DNA from: Pelargonium nanum
Taxonomy: Eukaryota; Streptophyta; Magnoliopsida; Geraniales; Geraniaceae
NCBI GenBank assembly: GCA_036897485.1
Contig: JAYMTF010000310.1
Coordinates: 1 to 40,331 of the forward strand
DNA: 40,331 bases
Direction of reading: 5' to 3'
Under the pieces are notes generated by a model. It did no database searches, was not told where the DNA came from, and was given only the letters and a program-made list of their open reading frames with translations. Shown piece by piece: positions 35,243 through 40,331 of this stretch. The first letter of the stretch is position 1, and each line of letters begins with the position of its first letter. A program made the translations under genes and the position numbers.

Positions 35243-35270
35243 GTGCGTACTTCCTGCGGAAAGTGCATAC
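35243..35270 (+). other. Twelve-position hairpin, part of a cluster
   Basis: GTGCGTAC-TTCC pairs with GGAA-(bulged A)-GTGCATAC around the loop TGC. Two G-T pairs and one mismatch fall in the outer stem. It lies 25 bases past the hairpin at 35198-35217. Compact stems this close together suggest a structured RNA or a processing region. Confidence 0.4.
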
Positions 35271-35490
35271 CCCCTATATTAATGCTAATAGTTGGGATAT
35301 TAGTTATTCTCTTTTTATTTAATCCGTAGGATAAAATACTTGCGGATTTCCTTTATAGACTTTATAAACCCCAATTATCAATTAACAGTAGATTCATTGT
35401 TTTCGTCAAAATATATTTGTTACTTACATTTTTTAATTTAAACTAATATTAAAATAAAAAATAGAATACTAAAAGCACTAACCAAGAAAA

Positions 35491-35516
35491 TTTCTTAATT
35501 TCCTTAAATTAAGAAA
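35491..35516 (+). other. Perfect 11-pair AT-rich hairpin
   Basis: TTTCTTAATTT (35491-35501) and AAATTAAGAAA (35506-35516) pair perfectly around CCTT. It follows an AT-rich stretch at 35405-35460. This is the most regular stem-loop in the window. Confidence 0.5.
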
Positions 35517-38401
35517 GCTGACATTTTTATAAATTTAGTATAGTAAGTTGCGATATACTACTTGAACAGGACAGTATCTTTACACATTCTACTACTAATA
35601 GCATGCTTTCCCGTCGGTTTTAACCCTCATAAATATTTCTCAAAAAGTAAAAGATTAGGCTCCCTTATTGAGTCCTTAGCGAAATGCGGGGTAACATTAC
35701 TCTCTAAACGAAAAGAATTCTATTTTTGCAAAGTACTTGTAGATATTCCCGGTGTGTCTTCAAGAGTTTCTCTAATAAGAGGATCCGAGTAGTGAGAAAG
35801 CTTACTAGAATAGGAAAACTTAGTAAGTGGGAAGTAAAAAAGCGTATTATAATGAGATAATTAGGGACTCTAAAACTCGAATCGAGTATAATAAAAATTG
35901 CAAAAATACAAAGTCATTTATTCGAAGTAAAAACTTTTTGAAACTCAGAAACCCCTTTTGCTAAACCTAGCTAACAGATATGGACTGAGTATAGTACTGC
36001 CTACAGAGACTAACGGAGTCCTTAAAGATTTTAGTATAAATACTGTTTAGTCCAAAAATACCCAAAAAGCTGTCAAGGATTATAAAATCTATATTATCAA
36101 CTTTTTGTGCTATACTAAACTCAAATAACTGAGTAACGTGGTGTAGAAATCTCTTAAATTGAAACTGTAAAAAACCGTAAGCGGGAGCCTCCTTAGTGAG
36201 CAAAAAAGGGAATTTTGTTTTCGAGAACTCTTTCGGAGATACAAATTCCAGTAGTAAAACAGCATGAAAAGGAGCTTCAATAGGAATTTCCTTAAAAGCT
36301 CTTTATACCCCTTTTTAAGAACTTTACACAAGTTTATAATATTTATATTATTTTTGAGTGCCTTGGAACATATCCCCGTAATAGCTTGGAGAAGCCTGTC
36401 TAGGAAATTAATTTATAACATATGTCTCTTTGAAGGACTCTCGAAACTGAATATCAAAAAAAGAAATCCTTTTTTATATGCTTCAATATTATTGAGAGTA
36501 GTTTAGCTAGGACCCTTTACATATTTTAGTAGGAGGTGCTTAACTAAGGTATCGATCATACTGGAATTCATAAGTAAGTCAACAAAAAGAAAAAAGAGGA
36601 AAAGTAACATACATAAGCAGCCGGATCCTGTTTCTAAAGGAATATAAAAGAAGGAGTATTTTTAAGTATTACAAAGATTGAGGGGCATAGCTAGGATGAA
36701 ATGTATTGGAACTTTTAGATGAGTATTAGGAATTCGCTTAATTAAAAAGAGGTAATATGCTAAGCAGTTTCCTTTGGAGTTTCAAGTTAGCTTGTTTCTT
36801 TATATTTTTAGTCTAAGGAGGATGCCCTTGCGGCTTCCTGTAGCTTTACTAAGGAGTCTTACGGAAGTAAGCCAAGTTTTTGTTCTATAGAAGCAAAAGA
36901 GAGGGTTACTTACCAGGAATCGTAGTACAATAAAAGAGTAGTACAATTTCCAGTTAGAAAGAGGCTCTTTAGTTAGAAAAATTCCCTAAAAAAGGAGTTT
37001 TGAGAATCTGCTTATTTTAGCTTCGGTTTGCTTGTATTAGTTAGACTATAGGAATTCTATCTTGTAAAGAAAAGTAAATTATCCTTCTTATAGATTTTAC
37101 TCTAGTTTGAGTATACCTCAACTAGCTATAGATTTGGTAAGCTTTAGCAAAATATATATGTAATTTTCCCTTGTATTTAAGAAAGGCTGGATAATAATCC
37201 TAAATTTCATAAGACAAAGAAGACTATTTATAGTAAATTTAAGGTAATTATTCTGATGCTTAAATTTAAATAAGGGGTACGAGATTTGGCCCATTAGTAG
37301 GAATTTTTTCATTGTTAACAAAAAAGAGAAAGTTTTATACACTGCTCCTCCTACATTGCGGCATTTGACAAAAACGTGCATAAGAGGTATACAATTTGTG
37401 CTTTATAACATGGTACCCGTTTTCTAAAAAAGAAATTCTTTTATGTCAGTTGCTGCTAGGTTCCTCTCTTAAGGACGCTTTGTAGCTTTCCTTCTACAAT
37501 TAGAAATAATTCAAGTTACATCCTTGTGACCGGGTTCTCGACTTTTTTTAAACAAATACCTCACTTTATGAATTTTACAAATTTCACGGAGACTTCTTGA
37601 CTAGTGTTTTTTATAAATAACTTTCTGAAAGGTTTAAGTAGCAGAAATTTTTAGGATTATTTAATAGTGGATTTTTTGAGTTATTATAATGCTATAGGGA
37701 TCCGGGTAAGGCCTTTTCATACATATAAAGATATGGGCATGCTGTTTTTCTTAAATTCAAAACTAGTTAAAATTCTTTGTCCTGCTTAGAGTATTCTTTT
37801 TTTATCTGGTTTCGTAGCCTAGGCAGTAGTAGTCGGATACGTAGTACTTGTCTTGTTAGGAATCTAAGGGACTTAAAAGAAAAAGTATGCTTTAGTGTCG
37901 TAAATTCGGCATTTTTATAGTGAAATAAATTTCTAAAAGTTGGGAATAAACTCAAACTGCCAGTCTAACTTTTTAGGGGCTCTCGGTGGTTTAGCTATTC
38001 AATTTAGAATCCTTGTGTACTTTGAGCTTTATATAAGTGTGTAATTGCCATCTTAAGAAGGGTTTTCTTTAGCCTTAGTTATGAATCGAGTCTATTCTTA
38101 ATAGAAAATTTAAGACCTAGCATAGAAAAGGCATAGTAATAATTGGAGAATCGCAAGTAAACAAAAAAAGTAAAATTTAATATAGAAAAAGGGTTATATC
38201 CCAAAAAGGAGACTTAATAATTAGGTGTCCGAATCTCATCTGACTCCAAAGGGAATAACTATCGTGTTACAAACGGTTGCGAGGATATTCCTTAACCTTA
38301 GAGTCTATCTTCAGGGTTTAAAAAAGATAATATAGTTTTTTGTTTTTATATCTTCAAAAGGAGCTCCTTCAGCCTATTATCAAGGTGTTCAAAAACATCT
38401 G
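35517..38401. other. Noncoding spacer with several short unassigned frames
   Basis: Six open frames of 62-87 codons occur on both strands between 35562 and 37955. Two at 35967-36331 overlap each other on the minus strand, and one at 36264 is opposite. They share no family resemblance I know. The third GC-rich motif lies at 38360-38370. Confidence 0.45.
38360..38370 (+). repeat. GC-rich motif GGAGCTCCTTC, copy 3
   Basis: Exact copy of the motif at 1836-1846, preceded by AAAA and followed by AGCC. It lies 32 bases before the T-arm-like element at 38402-38426. Confidence 0.45.
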
Positions 38402-38426
38402 TCGACTCTGTTGGGTTTGAACCAAC
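38402..38426 (-). other. Isolated tRNA T-arm-like stem-loop
   Basis: On the minus strand GTTGG-TTCAAAC-CCAAC forms a perfect five-pair T-arm with a consensus seven-base loop (38410-38426). A following AGAGT could pair with an ACTCT some 23 bases before the arm. No convincing D-arm or anticodon arm stands at tRNA spacing. It may be a 3' tRNA fragment, a tRNA-like processing signal, or chance. By a rough estimate, a few hundredths of such T-arms are expected by chance in a window this size. Confidence 0.25.
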
Positions 38427-40331
38427 GGGTTTAATTACCAGGAAAGAGTGCTGAATACATAATTTTGATTTGTACGGACTTTCTTCAAAGAAACCCTAAA
38501 CTTAATTATTACCGGGATTCAGAGAGCCCATGCTATATTCATCCGAAAAGTGGACTCTACTTAAGTACCCTATTATATTCTTTTCAATTCCTAAAACGTT
38601 TGCTGGCTCATAAAAGTTATCCGTTTCTAAAACCGCAATTAAATAATTAATACGTTCCTGTATTGATCAAATCAAGTAGGAGTCGAAATCAGTCTTCTAT
38701 TTGCAAACCCCAAGTAGTTCTAAGAAAAAATTATAGCAGAAGTACATCTGGTGAAAGTCTCTTAAGGACTCTTCCCTTTTAGTTTGTCAAAACTCTTTGA
38801 GGTTAAAAGGAGAAAAAAATCTACTGTATGCTTCCTAACAGCGGATTGTTGTAATCCTATATAAGGCTGACATAATGTACTGAGCATAAAAAAACTTCTT
38901 TAGTTGCATGAGGTTAATAACTCTAGTAATTTTAATATAGGCGGGTTTTCTCTAATCGAAATGGGAGGGTAGTATAAAAGTATTCATTATCTATAACCTG
39001 TTTATAATCTCTTACAAAAATCCGGTATCAACTAAAAATGAACAGTAAAAACCCACTAGCATAAGAATTCTATTCCCTTAAATTTCATTCGTCTAACTGA
39101 AAAGGTGATAATATCAGTTGAAAGTTTCTGCAGTGGGGAGCTTAAGATTACTCTATTTGGATACTCCTAAAAGAGAATTAAAAAGTATATCCAATAATAC
39201 ATTATTTATTTACTTCACCTGAATATTCCTACTATCCTAAAGGAATCCTAGGTCATATAGTGCTTCGGCGATACGAGGCAAATCTCAAAAATTAACAAAA
39301 GTTCAAATCTCGCTATTAAAGATGTCAAGTTCTACCTAAGGACATTCAGATTTAAGTCGTGTTTAGCAATAAATTAACTTGTAACAAAAAGGATAAAGTG
39401 TAAGCTTATAAAAAAGGGATATATATAACAAGGTATTCAATAATACAGGGACCTTAAGTGATAAATATTATTTAGCACGACTTAAAACCTAGATCGAGCA
39501 AAAACGGACAGTTATACGCACGTGTAGGTATAGAGATGAGATATCCGGTGTTCTCATAATGAAGATAACCGGAATTTTAGACGCTAAATCACAAAAAATC
39601 TCAAGCAATACAAATAGAGTCAAGCTGTTTATTAGAGTCTGAGATACGGAAAACTCAGATAAGGAACCCTTATAATAGAACAAGGGTATAAGATAGGCTA
39701 AGGCAGGGCTTAAATTTATTACGGGTTTTTAATTGTATAATTTTTCTGTTCCTATTCACATATAGATCGAAGTTACTTTTGAGAATATCCATCTTACACG
39801 TTCTTAAAAGAGCTTCCTCCATACAGTTAAAATTAAATAACCATCTGGTTAATGCCTTCTTTCTAAGTTATGTTATAATTAAGGGCTAGATTGTTCCTTA
39901 TTAATTAGTGTCTATCAACAAACTGCAAAATTTAGAGTATAAAAATTTCTATGAGACACTCTTCACATTCTTGAGTAATATAATAGCTTAGGTATAACTT
40001 ATCCTGCTAGATAAGAAAAATGCGGTAAAGCACATAATTAAAAGACTTGAGTCCAGAGTTCTAATCGATTTAGCAGTAATAGCCAGACACAAACAGTTAT
40101 CAGGTTTCTTTTACTAAACAAATAGTTTAACTGAGACCTCTTGTTTATGGTTTATACCGATTAAGTTTCGACCCTTTGTACGCGGTATTTATACATATTT
40201 GGAGTTTGGGGATTCAACCTAGTTAAGCTGAGGGGGTTTCTAGAAAGTTCTTAAGCATCTCTCTTTCCAAATCTTATTCTCGAACCAACTCAATTTGGAT
40301 CAAAGAAAGCAGCTCGAACTACCGACCCAAG
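38427..40331. other. Noncoding spacer, right end
   Basis: No gene recognised. Two frames of 61 and 64 codons (38465-38650 and 39489-39683) look spurious. Weak tRNA-like strings near 39261-39320 and 40021-40075 were examined and not accepted. Confidence 0.5.

Noticed and set aside
36264-36506. Plus-strand open frame of 80 codons with hydrophobic stretches
   Set aside because: It overlaps minus-strand frames of the same quality, and no homologue is recognised. AT-rich DNA often gives hydrophobic translations.
18382-37107. TAGATTTTACTCTAG shared between about 18382 and 37093
   Set aside because: AT-rich 15-base matches are expected several times by chance in this window.
39261-39320. tRNA-like string with GTTCAAATC
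   Set aside because: The T-stem has only two pairs and no anticodon arm forms.
40021-40075. tRNA-like string with GCGGTAAAGC and GTTCTAATC at near-tRNA spacing
   Set aside because: None of the four stems pairs, including the T-stem, so the likeness rests on two short boxes.
1-40331. Group II intron domain V, group I intron core, CRISPR array, IS element or rRNA
   Set aside because: I looked for the typical short signatures by eye and found none that held up. A covariance-model search would be needed to exclude them fully.

Overview
The window looks like mitochondrial DNA of a streptophyte: a charophyte-grade green alga, or possibly an early-diverging land plant. The evidence is two adjacent minus-strand genes that read as clear relatives of the land-plant mitochondrial genes mttB (tatC, 20200-20919) and ccmB (19489-20109). 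Both read through with standard-code stops (TGA for tatC, TAA for ccmB). Their conserved hydrophobic positions are already encoded in the DNA, with no visible need for C-to-U editing, which fits an alga or a low-editing bryophyte better than a vascular plant. The window is AT-rich, about one third G+C by eye. No plastid, nuclear or bacterial gene was recognised. The species cannot be fixed from sequence reading alone.

Layout. Positions 1-19488 hold no protein gene I can support. They contain small hairpins, a decayed tRNA-like sequence (8326-8395), and two copies of a dispersed repeat of about 33 bases (11474-11506 and 17582-17613). Positions 19489-20919 are the tatC-ccmB pair, transcribed leftward, tatC first, about 90 bases apart with a small GC-rich hairpin between them. 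A second hairpin lies about 170 bases past the ccmB stop. Positions 20920-40331 again hold no supported protein gene. They carry two neighbouring tRNA-like relics on the minus strand (29747-29821 and 29930-30003), a terminator-shaped hairpin (31701-31726), a hairpin cluster (35198-35516) and an isolated tRNA T-arm-like element (38402-38426).

How the genes fit together. TatC is the membrane core of the twin-arginine translocase, and CcmB is the membrane subunit of the heme-handling ABC complex used in cytochrome c maturation (system I). Both are bacterial inheritances that act in the inner mitochondrial membrane and serve respiratory-chain assembly. Their close same-strand spacing suggests one transcript.

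The striking property is how sparse the window is: two genes in 40 kb. The open frames elsewhere (up to 123 codons) are about as many and as long as chance gives at this base composition, and none resembles a protein I know. I did not find a new multigene system. The items worth a second look are the tRNA-like relics, the dispersed repeat and GC-rich motif, and the hairpin cluster near 35.2-35.5 kb.
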